A DNA stretch of 64,000 nucleotides from Paraspadella gotoi (taxonomy: Eukaryota; Chaetognatha): the NCBI GenBank assembly GCA_051294375.1, contig CM119266.1, forward strand, positions 22,139,875 through 22,203,874, written 5' to 3'. Below the pieces are notes generated by a model. It saw only the letters and a program-made list of their open reading frames with translations, had not been told where the DNA came from and did not search any database. Below, piece by piece: positions 34,912-58,931 of the stretch; position 1 is the stretch's first letter, and every line of letters begins with the position of its first letter. A program made the translations under genes and the position numbers.

Positions 34912-36861
34912 ATGGTGCCCATTCAAAACAACTGGGCGGCATTGGTGGCCATTTGCGGCACGGTCTTCGCAATGGTCTCCGGTTATTCCTCCATCTTCAG
35001 TTTGGCGCCGAAATTGGTTCGTGACTTTGGATTCCTCGAGAATCAAGTCGGACTCTTGGGCGGGATTCTCATGGGTGAGTCTTAGGGGAACGAATAGCAT
35101 TCGTTATCAATCAATAACAAAATGACTTTAAATCTTTTGAAGGTCAATTTCAAACGTTTCGAAGGGAATAGCGATAATCTGATGAAACCGTATACAATTG
35201 ATTATAATCGAGATGACAACTTCAAAGCGAATCGCCCTCCAAATTTTCTTATCTGTATTTCTATTTCGCCCAGAAACACCCCCCTTCTTCAATACTTTTC
35301 AACTTCACCACGCCCAAATTTCCACAGACCTCATCCCCCGCCCCCTTCATTCACCCCGCAGGCGCCTACTTCGCCGGCGCCGTCCTCAACATCCTCTGGA
35401 GTCTCGCCGCAGACAGATTCGGACGCAGAGTCATTCTGCTGGTGACGCTCGTCGGAATCGGCGCTTCCTTTATGGGGCTGGGCCTGGCGATGTCCTACGA
35501 GGTGGCGATAGGGTGCCGAGTGGTCGCCGGCGCCTTTGACTCGGTGGGCGTGTCCCGCGGCGCCGTCGCCTCCGTCTCCGACAAAGACTCGCGCGCCTTC
35601 AACATGGGCGTACTGGTCGTCGCCGTCCAATTGGGATTTCTCGTCGGGCCAATATTCTCTGGGATCTTGGCCGGTGCGTTAAAGCGGCTGTTTAAACATG
35701 GTGAGAATAGGATTTTACTTCCTCCGTTTTCTCCTACCTTCCTTCCGCAGAAATAAACTTGGACGGAACGCCCCTCGTCGACTATCCCTACCTCCTCCCG
35801 GCTTTCTTCTCCTCCTCCCTCTGCTTCATCGCCTTCCTCCTCGTCGGGTATTTTTACTTCGACGAGAACAACGACGACGACGACGACGACGATGCCGCTG
35901 GGAACGGCAAGAAGGTAAGTTCGTTGCTTTTCGCGCGTACTAATTTTAGAAATGATATTTTGGCGCAAATATATAAACTTTTACCTAACAATTATTTTGT
36001 CCCCGTTTTGTTCGTCAGGAAACGAGAAGAAAAAAATAATTGTTAAAAATTTCATTGCTCAGGAAATTTCTATTTTTTTAAAATGTTTCTCCTTGTACCT
36101 GATTCCAGCCGATGCTCCGTCATTTGGAATCGAGCCCCTCGTTCCGTGACGCCGACGACGAGATGTCGGACGATGAGGCTCCGCCGAAGCCGCCCTCTTC
36201 CGGCTGCCCACGCCCCTCGGTCGGCATCGGCCGCGTCGTCCTCATCGTCTTTCTCTACGGGTTTCACAGCCTCTTCGGCAAGAGCGTCTTGGAGGCCGTG
36301 GTTCTGTGGGGAAGTCTGGATTGGTCCCACGGCGGGCTGGGCCTCTCCGGCTCCACCATCGGTCTGGTCGTGGGCCTTCCAAACGCCTTCTCAGCCGCTG
36401 CCTGCCTGCTGCTTAACCCTTACCTAGGGTCCAAATTGGGTACGCGAAACGCTGCGCTGCTGGGCAGCGTCGCCTCCGTCGTCTTCTGCTTCCTCCTGCC
36501 GACAGTTCGACTGACGGACGAAAACTTCATCCCGGAAGCGCGGGCGGCGGCGCTTTGCGGCATCTATTCCCTGCAGCGTATGGCCAACATGCTGCTGCTG
36601 CAGAATCTGGCGCTGCTGATGCACGAACTCTGCCCGCGGCGGCTCCGGGGCATCGTGAACGGGTTCGCCGCCACCGGCGCCATGATTTGCTGCGCGGCGG
36701 GACCGATCATTGTCGGCGCCATTATCTCGGCCAACGACGCGGACTACGTAGGTCCGCCCTCCATTTACGTCTACGGCATCGTCTTCGCTGTGTTGGCGCT
36801 CCTCAATTGCGCCATCGGACTTGGTCTCGTTCTTTTGCCCGTGACGAGTAAAAATTTTTAA
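34912..36861 (+). CDS. Major facilitator superfamily transporter
   Basis: Four exons (34,912-35,074; 35,362-35,673; 35,751-35,914; 36,109-36,861) join in phase to a complete 463-residue protein. The N half begins NNWAALVAICGTVFAMVSGY, and the loop between helices 2 and 3 carries the MFS signature ADRFGRR. Helices 3-6 follow, then an acidic central loop with a poly-Asp run and DDEMSDDEAPPKPP. The C half has helices 7-12 (IGRVVLIVFLYGFHSLFGK through AIGLGLVLLPV). Length and the two six-helix halves fit an MFS carrier in a cell membrane. The layout resembles the ZIF1/YCR023C-type group, but the substrate cannot be read from sequence. Splice sites are canonical (GTGAGT, GTGCGT, GTAAGT donors). 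The ATG at 34,912 is the first in frame after a stop. Confidence 0.88.
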
Positions 36862-36904
36862 ATTTTTACCAATCTTGTTTGTAATATTGATTTTAATTGA
36901 CTGC

Positions 36905-37135
36905 TTTATGGCAACGGGAGAAATGCCTGTGATACCCGGGGCGCGGGGTATCTCACCAACGGGTGTAGGGGCTGCGGACCCTCAGTGACCGTCTCCTATC
37001 ACTGGCCTGTTTAGACCGGCTCCGTCACATTTAAGCCAGAACCGGGATACCCAGGGATTGAACTCGGGACGCACGGTTGTAACGAGAGGATTTAGCCTGC
37101 TCAGCGGCTGAGGACGGACAGCAGTGAGGCAGCTT
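36905..37135 (-). mobile_element. tRNA-derived SINE-like element
   Basis: On the minus strand, CTCGTTACAACCGTGCG resembles an anticodon arm and CCCGAGTTCAATCCC a T arm/B box, followed by about 130 bp of unrelated GC-rich tail containing GACGGAGCCGGTC. That is the head-plus-body layout of tRNA-derived SINEs. It lies just downstream of the MFS gene. No second copy is present in the window. Confidence 0.45.
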
Positions 37136-37639
37136 TAAGTCTTGCTTCAGCTTCACTTAATAATTGTAGACGTTTGAATTTCTGCACGCGCTGATAATAA
37201 GCACGGGAATGGTGCGCTATTACGTTATAAATGTTTACAAAGCTAATAGCTTTTCAGTGAACAAAGCGTTATTAATGAAACGTTATCAATTATTAAAAAG
37301 TTTTAAATCCTTCTCTTTGTTTTTTTCGTCGTTTATTATAAATAGAAAGAGTAATTAAAAGTCATTATTTTTTTAGATTCTCGGAAACTTTATTAAAAAC
37401 TTTCGCTTCTCGCGTGTCTCCTCTCCGCAGAGCTTCGACTTTTTTTTTCCTCGAAGTTCCATGATTCCCCAGGAGAGATTTCTCGGCTTTAGTTGCGTGT
37501 CGTCGTCGTTGTCATTGTCGTTGTTGTCGTCGTTGTCATCGTCGTCGTCCACACGCGATTAAAGCTTTAATCTCGATCGTCATACAAGAATGACGACAAT
37601 GACGACGACGGCGACGGTTTACCTTAATCATTGTCTCAC
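37136..37639. other. Spacer with (GTC)n runs
   Basis: AT-rich sequence, then imperfect GTC/GTT trinucleotide runs at about 37,498-37,552. No gene assigned. Confidence 0.45.
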
Positions 37640-37827
37640 CCTGGAGACCTCTCGTCGTCGTCATGTTCGTCCTCGTCGTCGACATCGTCGTCGTATGAGT
37701 CTGAGTGCAGGTTGTTGCCTTCGTCGCAATGATCGTCGTCGTCGTCGTCGTCGTAACCGTCGTCCAGCCAATTGGTCCTCATTCTATTGATGTCTTCGCC
37801 GTCGTGTTTTTCCCAAAAATCAAAACG
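37640..37827 (-). CDS. Possible antisense acidic exon
   Basis: On the minus strand an acceptor (ATTGCTCAG) and a donor (CCAGG/GTGAGA) bracket an open frame starting RFDFWEKHDGEDINRMRTNW and continuing with long Asp-rich runs. No partner exon is certain; an upstream minus-strand frame at 38,062-38,749 could connect to it. Asp runs also arise wherever GTC repeats are read, so chance is a real alternative. Confidence 0.25.
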
Positions 37828-37894
37828 CTGAGCAATCGTAATTTTTTTAAAAGAAAAACGACCTATAAAATAAAACATCAGCTTTTAAAAAATT

Positions 37895-38050
<156 letters not shown>

Positions 38051-38089
38051 TAAATTATAAATCAAAGCATTCCATCCTCCGTAATCCAG

Positions 38090-50068
<11,979 letters not shown>

Positions 50069-50073
50069 GAAGA

Positions 50074-50079
50074 AATAAA
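50074..50079 (+). terminator. Poly(A) signal of the carboxypeptidase gene
   Basis: AATAAA five bases after the stop codon, followed by a long CT tract (50,090-50,157). Confidence 0.5.
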
Positions 50080-50083
50080 ACGA

Positions 50084-50089
<6 letters not shown>

Positions 50090-50157
<68 letters not shown>
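50090..50157. repeat. (CT)n microsatellite
   Basis: Pure CT tract directly downstream of the carboxypeptidase stop. Confidence 0.97.
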
Positions 50158-50159
<2 letters not shown>

Positions 50160-50784
50160 TTATCTCTTTTTCTCCATCATTTATTTTTTTACGTTAAGTG
50201 TTAAATGGAAGCAAGAGGAATGGAACTAACTCGCAACTCGATCGGATACGATTTAACTTACCCTTAACGGAGTCAATATTCTCGCACCCATTTTTGCTCT
50301 CTGGCCGCGTGGGCTTAAACATATCAGAGTGAAACGATTCATAGCCGAATTTTCGCTTGTCTTTTATTTGCTTCCGATGTTCACTCAATGCATTTGATGT
50401 TAACCTCCCAAAAATATCTTATTTTTGTTACTGGCCTTAACATTACTGTAATGCTATACGTATTTTTTCTTCATAATTCGTTTAAATTAGTTCGAATTTT
50501 TTTTTTTACCCTCTCCATTTCTTTTCCTAACTAAACAATTAACAAATGTAGACATAGTTATATTGTTATTTATTTTATCACCGTCTTTTCGCATGAATAA
50601 AAAAAGCAAATTCATCTTCGCCTCGCATTCAGACCATTTTTTTATTTTATTCTCAAACTTAGAAAAATATTACTCGTTCGGTTTGGTCAAGCTATGTTAC
50701 CATACAATCATACTGCTCGAATATTTAAAATCTAATCGTGGACGTGATAAAAACACGCCAAGACGACGAGAGACAATCGAACAG

Positions 50785-52500
50785 ATGATCGACATTGAGG
50801 ACAAAATCGTTGCAAACCAAAAGCCACCCACCACTCCAAGCACCCCGTCCGACACCACCGCCGCCTCCGCCACTTCCGGTCTCGACTTTTGCTCTTTTCT
50901 TCCCTCGGAGTTGACTCTTCGAATCTTTCGTTTCTTAAACGTCACGGATTTGGCGTCGTGCGCGCGATGCGGACGCGAGTGGCGGCGACGCGTCAACGAA
51001 GAAGCGCTGTGGTTCCGGATGTGCAAGGATCGAGGCTGGGAGAGATTCGGGAGGCGTGGGTCGAGACCCGACGACGACGAAGACGATGATGAGTGTCGAT
51101 CGGAGAGATTTTATCAGGAAATCATTTGGACGCCGAGTTTCGATCGACGTCGGCGAGCGGCGTCGTCGGGGTCCCCGACATTTATCGGCGCCGACTTGGA
51201 ACCGGATTCGAGTCGCCAGTTGAAAAAAACGTTGGAATATGACGACGATCAAAGCGACGAACAAATAAAAGAACAAGAAAGAGAAAATGAAGGAACAAAA
51301 GAATATTCTATCCAACTAACCAATCAACGACTCAAACCGATCGCCTGCCACTGGCGCCGAGTCTTTCGACGCGCCAATCATCTCCATCTCAACTGGCGTC
51401 GAGGTCGTTATGTCTCCACCGGCGTCTCATCGGCGTCGTCCCACGGCGGCTCCATCTCTTCTCTTTGCTTCTCGCGGCGTCACGGAGTCGTCTTCACCGC
51501 CTGTTCAGACGGCTTTGTCCGTTCGATCGACGTACGAACGATGGCGTTACTAGCAAAAGTGCGTACGGGCGACGTAGACGGAAAGTTGAACTCCACGATG
51601 CCGACCGTCGTACGAACTTGCGGATCTCGCGACTGCGGCGTCATCGTCGGTTGTGTCGACGGAACGTTGCGACTAATGAGCTTTTTTAACGGCGCCCTGA
51701 CCGAAATATGCGTCGCCACGGGGCGCCACTCGGCCGGCGTTGTCGCGTTGAAAGCGGCGTCGTTCGAGTACAATCCTGGCGCCCTCGAGTCGACGATCGT
51801 TTCGATCGGACTCGACGGATCAATCTTCGGCTGGCGACTTTCGATCTTCGGACTGACGTTGAGTTGGACGAGGGAGAGTGGCCACGCCGACGACGTCGAA
51901 TGCTGCGCCCTCGGTGGCCGCGTCTTCGTCACGGGATCCTGGGATGGGCGCCTCGTCGTCCGCGACGCCGCAACCGGTGACGTCATCGGCGTCTGCGTCA
52001 CGCATCTCGATCTCGTCAACTGCGTCACCGTCGTCGATGACGGCGTCGCTTCGACGATCATCTCCGGAGGCGGAGATGGCTGCGTGGCGGTTTGGAACGC
52101 CGACGCCTCTCGATCTCGGCCATTCCTTGTAGACCTGCTTGAAATCCACGACGCCGAAGTCTACTGCGTCGCCGCCAACCGCGAGTGGATCGTCTCCGGC
52201 GGAGCCGATTCCAACGTCGCCGTTTGGACGAGACTCGGCGTCCTGCTTCATCTGTTGACGCCGAAAGAGTTCGGGGGCCACGTGGGAATCGTGAGGGCGC
52301 TGCGGTTTCGCGACCACCACATCTTTGTCTCTTCCGGAGACTGCGGACGACTTTTGGTCTGGGACGCGCGCGCAGGGACGCTGCTACATCAGGTGCATCG
52401 GCAGCCGATCAGGATCAAGGAGATCGTCGTCGAGGAACACGTCGTCGTCACGGCGTCGCCCGGGCATCCCGGGGCCGTCGCTGCCGTCGCTTACTGGTGA
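50785..52500 (+). CDS. F-box and WD40-repeat protein
   Basis: A single uninterrupted frame of 571 codons from ATG at 50,785 (MIDIEDKIVANQ). An in-frame ATG at 50,563 exists, but that leader is AT-rich and unlike coding sequence here. Residues about 37-85 form an F-box: FLPSELTLRIFRFLNVTDLA, then W-containing REWRRRVNEEALWFRMC. A charged linker with Asp runs follows, then the FBXW-like HWRRVFRRANHLHLNWRRGR and about seven WD40 blades (GGSISSLCF, DGFVRSID, DGRLVVRD, DGCVAVWN, DSNVAVWT, GRLLVWDARAG). By family knowledge it would be the substrate-recognition subunit of an SCF ubiquitin ligase. I cannot assign the FBXW subtype. Unlike its multi-exon neighbours it has no introns, which suggests retroposition or intron loss. 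Confidence 0.88.
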   Translation: MIDIEDKIVANQKPPTTPSTPSDTTAASATSGLDFCSFLPSELTLRIFRFLNVTDLASCARCGREWRRRVNEEALWFRMCKDRGWERFGRRGSRPDDDEDDDECRSERFYQEIIWTPSFDRRRRAASSGSPTFIGADLEPDSSRQLKKTLEYDDDQSDEQIKEQERENEGTKEYSIQLTNQRLKPIACHWRRVFRRANHLHLNWRRGRYVSTGVSSASSHGGSISSLCFSRRHGVVFTACSDGFVRSIDVRTMALLAKVRTGDVDGKLNSTMPTVVRTCGSRDCGVIVGCVDGTLRLMSFFNGALTEICVATGRHSAGVVALKAASFEYNPGALESTIVSIGLDGSIFGWRLSIFGLTLSWTRESGHADDVECCALGGRVFVTGSWDGRLVVRDAATGDVIGVCVTHLDLVNCVTVVDDGVASTIISGGGDGCVAVWNADASRSRPFLVDLLEIHDAEVYCVAANREWIVSGGADSNVAVWTRLGVLLHLLTPKEFGGHVGIVRALRFRDHHIFVSSGDCGRLLVWDARAGTLLHQVHRQPIRIKEIVVEEHVVVTASPGHPGAVAAVAYW

Positions 52501-52560
52501 AACAGACGCTTTTGGATTCATCATTACTATTCCTAAATCTTACGATCTTATGATTTGACT

Positions 52561-52566
52561 AATAAA
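52561..52566 (+). terminator. Poly(A) signal of the F-box/WD40 gene
   Basis: AATAAA 61 bp after the stop codon, in the 527-bp gap between the two convergent genes. Confidence 0.5.
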
Positions 52567-53027
52567 TTTTTAAGTAAAAAAACTTCTATATTATAATTTT
52601 TTTTTGTCAGTCAGTGTTGATGTATTTGTTCAATTGTCAATGTATGCTATACATTGTATGGTCTTAATCAGAATGATTCGCAAAAGCTCTCTGCTCACTT
52701 AGTTGTATAAATCAGTAGTCGCGCACATTTTTAAATTCAGATGACAAAGAATTCATCAAGAATCCATAATTCTAATTGTTATAAGATTCAGGATGACTTG
52801 CATCTAAATATTCATTAATTAGGATTATGGTCCTTGTAAAGTATTACTCCCTGATTAAAAAGCTTCTATGAAACAAAATTTTGAAACCGGAAGTGAGATA
52901 TATATTTCTGAAAAAATTCGGTTAGTCTTAGTCTTAGTCTCAATAAGAATCAACAGTGAAAAATACAACAACAAAAAATAACGAAAAGCACGATTGATCT
53001 TTTTTTTCTTCTGTGGTTTGTGGTCAC

Positions 53028-54125
53028 TTATACGAAGAGATTTCTGAGGGGATCTTGTTCGCTGTAGGGCGGCGGAAGTTCGTTTTCGTGATCATCGAAA
53101 GGCGGTGGCGCCTGCAGCTGCGGCGGCTCCGTCGGCTGCAGTGCTGCTTCCGCAGTCGCCGTCGACTCGGACCAGAGCGGCGCCGATGGAGATATCGCGT
53201 CGACGACGTTTGGCTCGTGACGCAATTCTCGAGAATTTTCAACGCCACCGTCGACGCTGTCTGGCCTCTCCGGATTCGCGTAGATGATCCGGTCGCCGCC
53301 GCCGCCGCCGCCGCCGCCGGAGATGGCGCGACACGCATCGGTGGCGGTCCAGACAGCGATGGCGGTCTCGACGACAGACACGACGATGAGGACGACGTTA
53401 AAAACGAGAACGATGGGCATGACGTGATGAGCGCAGGGCTTCCACGGGATGGTGCCGAAGTCGTCGTCGTCGTCGTCGTCGTCGGCGAGGAAGTCGTAAA
53501 ACTCTTCGAACAAATCTCGCGTTCGATCGCAATTCGTTTTGGTGACGTAGAGATCGAGCGCCGCGCAGACGACGACCCCGCCGACCGCGGCGAGGCAGGA
53601 GATCACCGACAGCGTCAGCAGCAGCCATCGCCAAACGTTCGGACCGACGCAAATGCCCCCGCTGGCGCTATTCCACGCGGCGACCCCCGTCGCGAAGAAA
53701 ATGACCCCGGCCCAAATTCCGGCGCCGACGCGAGGAACGAAGCTGACGGGATTGACGATCACGACGACGATCTGGACGCCGATGCTGACGGCGCCGAGAA
53801 AAAGGTGCCAGCGCGCACCGGAGAAGCGCCTGCGACGCTGTAGGGATATGGAGGAAGTGGCGACGTCGTTGTTTTGAGTTAGGGAGGGAAGGCTGTTGAG
53901 AGAATTGTTAAAGTCGTAAGGAATGTCCGAAGCGCCGCTCACGTTGCCGCTGACCACGCAGCCGCGGTTTACGCCGCCGCAGATCCCGAGTTCCGTGAAA
54001 CCTGAATCTTCGCTGGAGCTAGGATCGGATTCGCCGAGGTGGCGCCGACGCTGCCACGGCGATCCTCTCCGGGGCCGTTTATTTGACGCCGGGTCGTTGC
54101 GTCTGGAATTCGCGTTTTCGTCCAT
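53028..54125 (-). CDS. Four-pass membrane protein with PPxY tail (ENTREP/TMEM255-like)
   Basis: One 365-codon frame from ATG at 54,125 (MDENANSRRNDPASN). Residues 1-105 are polar and basic. Four hydrophobic segments follow at about 106-125, 133-152 (GAGIWAGVIFFATGVAAW), 165-192 and 235-260, with a loop between helices 3 and 4 holding Cys199, an Asp octamer and Cys231. The C tail has a Gly octamer and, at 351-354, PPPY, a binding site for WW domains of NEDD4-family ubiquitin ligases. This CD20-like arrangement with a PPxY tail resembles ENTREP (FAM189) and TMEM255 proteins; the assignment is by layout only. It converges with the F-box gene. Both homopolymers are coded by repeats (GTC on the plus strand for Asp, GCC for Gly). 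Confidence 0.75.
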   Translation of the reverse strand: MDENANSRRNDPASNKRPRRGSPWQRRRHLGESDPSSSEDSGFTELGICGGVNRGCVVSGNVSGASDIPYDFNNSLNSLPSLTQNNDVATSSISLQRRRRFSGARWHLFLGAVSIGVQIVVVIVNPVSFVPRVGAGIWAGVIFFATGVAAWNSASGGICVGPNVWRWLLLTLSVISCLAAVGGVVVCAALDLYVTKTNCDRTRDLFEEFYDFLADDDDDDDDFGTIPWKPCAHHVMPIVLVFNVVLIVVSVVETAIAVWTATDACRAISGGGGGGGGDRIIYANPERPDSVDGGVENSRELRHEPNVVDAISPSAPLWSESTATAEAALQPTEPPQLQAPPPFDDHENELPPPYSEQDPLRNLFV

Positions 54126-55533
54126 GACTTTCTCGGGTTTAGTTTAAAGTCAAATCTCCCACAGAGAACAAAGTCTTTTTTTCTTTTTCTGAAAGCCGAA
54201 TTGAAAGACTCGAGATCAGATCCCTCGCGAGTTCCATCTCTTACTCGGATCTTTAATTCCTTCAACGCGAACAAATCTATGAGCCACAATGTTTTATTTT
54301 TTTTCCTTTCGTCCGAAATGTTTTCATAATATTTCGGGTTTGTTTTTGTTTTTCGACGATGAGAGAGAGAGAAAGAGATATAAAGAGAGAATCTCTCTCT
54401 TTTTAACTTCCTTCCTTTTCTCTCTGTTTTTTTTTTTTTTTTTTTTTTTTGAGATCTTTGGGCTTTGGCTCTTGAAGCTCGCGGCACGTAAAGCAGAAAG
54501 AGAGAGAGAGAAAAATAGCGCGCATCAGGTAGTATTAATAATACGAAGGATCTCCAGAAATCCGGATCGATTTCTTTCTTTGACGACGAGAAATGAAATG
54601 AAGACGCGAAAAACTGAAAAAATAAAAAAAAGGGGGAAAAAATATCTGCATCAAAAGTAAAGAATTAAATATAGTTTTCGAGTTCGAGTAGAAAAACGTT
54701 TGACTTTTTGTCGATCGTATTTATATATAATTTTTGGTTTGTTTGGGCGACGACGAAGACGACGACGACGACGAGGAACGAGAGAGAGAAATCTAAGAAG
54801 GAATTGTTCCTCACGTTTGAGAGAGAAGAAAATTGAGAAGTCAAGTCAAGGAACTCGTGAAGATTAAACTTTTATTTTTCGTGAATAAACATTTAATTTT
54901 TTTGTGTGTGTGAGTGTGATTGTGCAGATTTTTTGTAAAAAACGAGTCAATCTTATGAAAAAAAAAGAGGTGGTTTTTTTCTGAGGGCCAACGGCTTTGG
55001 AACAAAGAAAGGAAATTCCAGCGACCAGAGGGCGGAGACAGAAACCCCGGTCGGAACTTAACGGTTCCAATCTGGGGGGGGAATCTTATCAGTTAAATCG
55101 GAAAACGACCAAAAAAAAAAAGCCAAATCTGGGGAAAAATTATTTTTTGTCGGGAAATCCGGACGCGATCGCAAAATCGATCCCCGATTTTGAGCTTTTT
55201 CGTTTTTCTCTCAATTCCTTTGTGGTTTAAAATTAATTTAAATTTCTGAGTTGGAGCCAAATATTACGACGACGAGGACGACGACGACGACGACCGCAAT
55301 GATGACGTCGAATCATCGATCCCACCACGCCCCCCCCCTCGTGATCTCCTCTTTCCCATTCGCGTTTCGATTCCCGACCACGCGGCGTCGAGAGTCCAAC
55401 GTCAGCGTGACAGGACGCGTTATGCGCGGCCTCCTAATGTTGACCCAATCGCGATGACGACGACGACGAAGCCAATAAATTCGAAGCCACGCCCAGTGTA
55501 ACGACGATGAAGCGGAGAAGAAAGGCTTATGTT

Positions 55534-55627
<94 letters not shown>

Positions 55628-56538
55628 CATATTCAATGAAATAGTTTCAAATTGTGAAGAGGAAAGTGAATATGGATGACGTGTCGAGCGTCGAAAAAAG
55701 AATCCAGTACAAAAGAATGAAGACGGTTTGTAGAATACAAAGCCGGTCAGAGGTTTTGTGAAAAAATTAAAAGAAGAAAAAATATAATGTAATGGTTATA
55801 AAACGGATAAGCCGTGGTATGCACGCCGCAGTATTGAGAACAAACGAAAAAAATAAAACAAAAGAATGATTGCATGTCAAAACTTTTTTTAAAAATTGGA
55901 AGAGCTTAGTCATTTTGAACGGATGAACATTGAACGGTGACTATTGAGAAGAATTGTAAAATAGTAAAATACAAAAGTAATAAAAACTAAAAATAGATCG
56001 AAAGGCATAGAGTAAACTTTTTATTAATGTGCGTTGTGGGGATATGAAAAATTAAATGAGTAAAAAAAGGATTAAAAAAATATAAAAACCATAAACAGTC
56101 AAATTTGTTCATTTGAATTAAAAAAAAGAGACAGATAGTCGTTCAGCTGCTTAGCTTTCGAGCCGTGAAAATCGATTTCACGATGACAAGATTAAAAAGG
56201 CAAACATTTTCTTGGAAAAACCGACAATTCAATCACGATAACGATGATGACGACGACAACGACGACGACGACGATCATTACTGCGTTTTACGACGCATGA
56301 TGAATCAACGAAAAAAAAGAAGAAACTTAAGGCTTCGACTCGAGCGCCACAATCCAGTTACGAAAAAAAAAAACCCCAAAAAAGTGGAAGCGACGACGAC
56401 AAAAGTTTCGTTCTTCGTCCAAAGATGAAAAAAGTTTAGAATGATCGAAGTTTTTCATGACACTGGGACCAGGGTGGACTGTTTTTAACGGCGAAGCAAT
56501 CCGTCCTTTCTCTCTTTTCTTTTTTTTTGGTCTTCGTT

Positions 56539-56569
<31 letters not shown>

Positions 56570-57585
56570 GTCCTAAAATGATGATGACACTTTCGTGCTG
56601 AGGATCGGCTTCATTAGCGGCGCAACAGAGTAACCGGAAATGAGTTAAACTTTTTTTTGCGTCTGACGAAAAACCATTTTCACTTGGGAAGGGATTGTGA
56701 GATTGTGAGCGTTTCCTTTGAAACCGAATTGCCAGGAAAAAAAAAACAAAAAAAAAAAACGTTTTACTATTTTGCGTTATTCATTGTGACTCTGTTTTAT
56801 TGAGTAATAAGTTTCTTGAGGAAGTTTCTTTAAATTTTAATGCCTTTTAGTTTGCTTGATTTTGCGAGTTAGAATATTTTACCGTCTGAATTTAAAAGAC
56901 ACAAATCTTTAGGTTGTCGAAGTTTACGGCGTCTTCTCGTTTCCTTGATTTTTTAAAAGGAATAGAATGAAAAAGAATATGACTTTTTGACGAAGATAAA
57001 ACATGAAACATTTATTCGCAAACAAAACTAAAAGGAAATCTGAAAATCAGTTTGGTCCTTGTGATTAAACATGAAAATGGCTTAGCTCCTGATATTTCTT
57101 TTCAACTTTTAACTGTTAGTACTAAATTGGGTTATTATTTTTAAAATGAAATCATGATGATCATTCTGAATCAAGACAAGGAACTCTCAAAATCTTGATG
57201 CCATTTCCTCGTTTCATGTTCCCCGTCGACTTTCTTCCCTTCAACCCTCATCTTTTTCGACCGCGAATCTCGACTTTAATCTCCGAGTTGATTTCAAACT
57301 GATCTTCCCCTCCGCGTTCCCTTACCTTCGCTCGCATCCGCACTTTCTCTTTGTCCTCACTCACCAAAGCGAAGCCACCGCTGATTCCATCCTCTTCTCA
57401 GAGTTGCCACGAACATTTTTTAACTTGGTCTCTCACTCAAGACTCTAGTTGACTTTGTCTCTCTTTCAAGTTTGTTTGTTTGTTAGTTTTTTATTTTGTT
57501 ATTGGTTTATGTTTCATTAGTTTCTTTTTTTGTTTCTTTCTTTTTTTATGTATTTATTTTCTTTATATCTCTCTCTCTCTCTTTC
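54126..57585. other. Spacer with simple repeats, no gene recognised
   Basis: Holds the upstream region of the four-pass gene, GAC/CGA trinucleotide runs at about 54,755-54,775, 55,262-55,292 and 56,245-56,275, a (GTC)n run at 56,540-56,570, and a GA tract at 55,537-55,627. A short frame at 56,165-56,428 is driven by the GAC repeat and is not called. Confidence 0.5.
55537..55627. repeat. (GA)n microsatellite
   Basis: GA tract with two interruptions. Confidence 0.95.
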
Positions 57586-57599
57586 TTTCTTTCTTTTAT

Positions 57600-57691
<92 letters not shown>

Positions 57692-57692
57692 T
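57586..57692. repeat. (TTTC)n microsatellite
   Basis: TTTC tetranucleotide array. Confidence 0.97.
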
Positions 57693-57978
57693 TGTTTCCA
57701 TCTTTCTTTTTTCTTTCCACTTTCCAACTTCATTCACAACGCACTTCCTTACCCTTTCTCGACTTTTTACTCTCAACGGTTCTTCTTTAAAAAAAAACCT
57801 TTTAGCGGAGACAAAAGAAGAGAAAGGGATTTTAAGACGAATCTCGCTAAATGTAAAAGAGAAGAAACAAGAAACCAAAAAAAAAGAAAAAAAGCGAATA
57901 AAAAAAAAAGAAAACAAACAAAAGCAAAAGTTGACATCTGAGAAAAGAAGCTGCCCAAGCGCTGGGTTCAAAAGTCTC

Positions 57979-58168
<190 letters not shown>

Positions 58169-58611
58169 AGAGTGGGTGAGAGAGGGAAAGAGAATTAGCG
58201 ATTGGGAAAAAAAGAGGAAACGAAAGACGAAGCAGTTGAGGAAATGCTTGTAAAGCCGCTTGCAAGGTGCTTGTTGAGCCCGTCGTCGAATTGAATTGGC
58301 GAATAATCCTCCGAGAATTGGCCTCATTTTCGACGTCGTCGTCGTCGTCGTCGTCGTCTCTGCCAGAGAAATAGAAGCACAAAATTTTATCTCGATCCTC
58401 GAAGTCAAGGTTAACTTTAAGAATTGAAAAAATTCCTCGCGGGATTTTTTAAGTTTTGGTGCGCGATCTTAATCTAATACGAAAGCGCCATATGAAAAAT
58501 AGATTCCCTCATGACTTTTCAAACTGAACAAAATAAGATGCGTTGACTTGTAATAGTATCTCTCTTTTAACCCGCTCATTGGTTAAATGTTATTAATATG
58601 TAGCACATTTA

Positions 58612-58760
58612 TGAAATTGGTACAACCAATATAAAAATTATCCATTCATTTAATAAATAAGCTATCTTGCCCCTGACTTTGGACAGGCTTTGGTGGTTTA
58701 AGGCCTCCATCACTCTTACAAGATAATGACATAGCAGGTCCCTGCAAGCTTTCAATATAT
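58612..58760 (+). repeat. R2 repeat, most complete copy
   Basis: About 149 bp starting ATGAAATTGGTACAACC and ending CCCTGCAAGCTTTCAAT, then an AT-rich run. Partial copies lie at 20,060, 41,452, 46,299 and, inverted, at 319 and 6,400. No coding capacity. Confidence 0.8.
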
Positions 58761-58931
58761 ATTATTATATATTATTATATTATTTATAGGCTGCAAAGAA
58801 ATATGCACGTCGAGTATTTTGAAATTGTTTACTAGTTAAATGTGATTAGTCCGAACAAATGTATAAACATATATAAACTTTTTTGCAAACAAAGAAAGGA
58901 TGCATCATCAAACAATTCTTGCTTTTGTCAG

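Noticed and set aside
51480-52061. Minus-strand frames opposite the WD40 gene
   Set aside because: GC-rich shadows of a clearly homologous plus-strand gene.
53013-53843. 276-codon plus-strand frame opposite the four-pass protein
   Set aside because: Asp/Arg-rich mirror of the hydrophobic frame; no supporting features.
56165-56428. 87-codon frame with an Asp run
   Set aside because: Driven by a GAC repeat in AT-rich sequence; the Lys/Arg-rich remainder looks non-coding.
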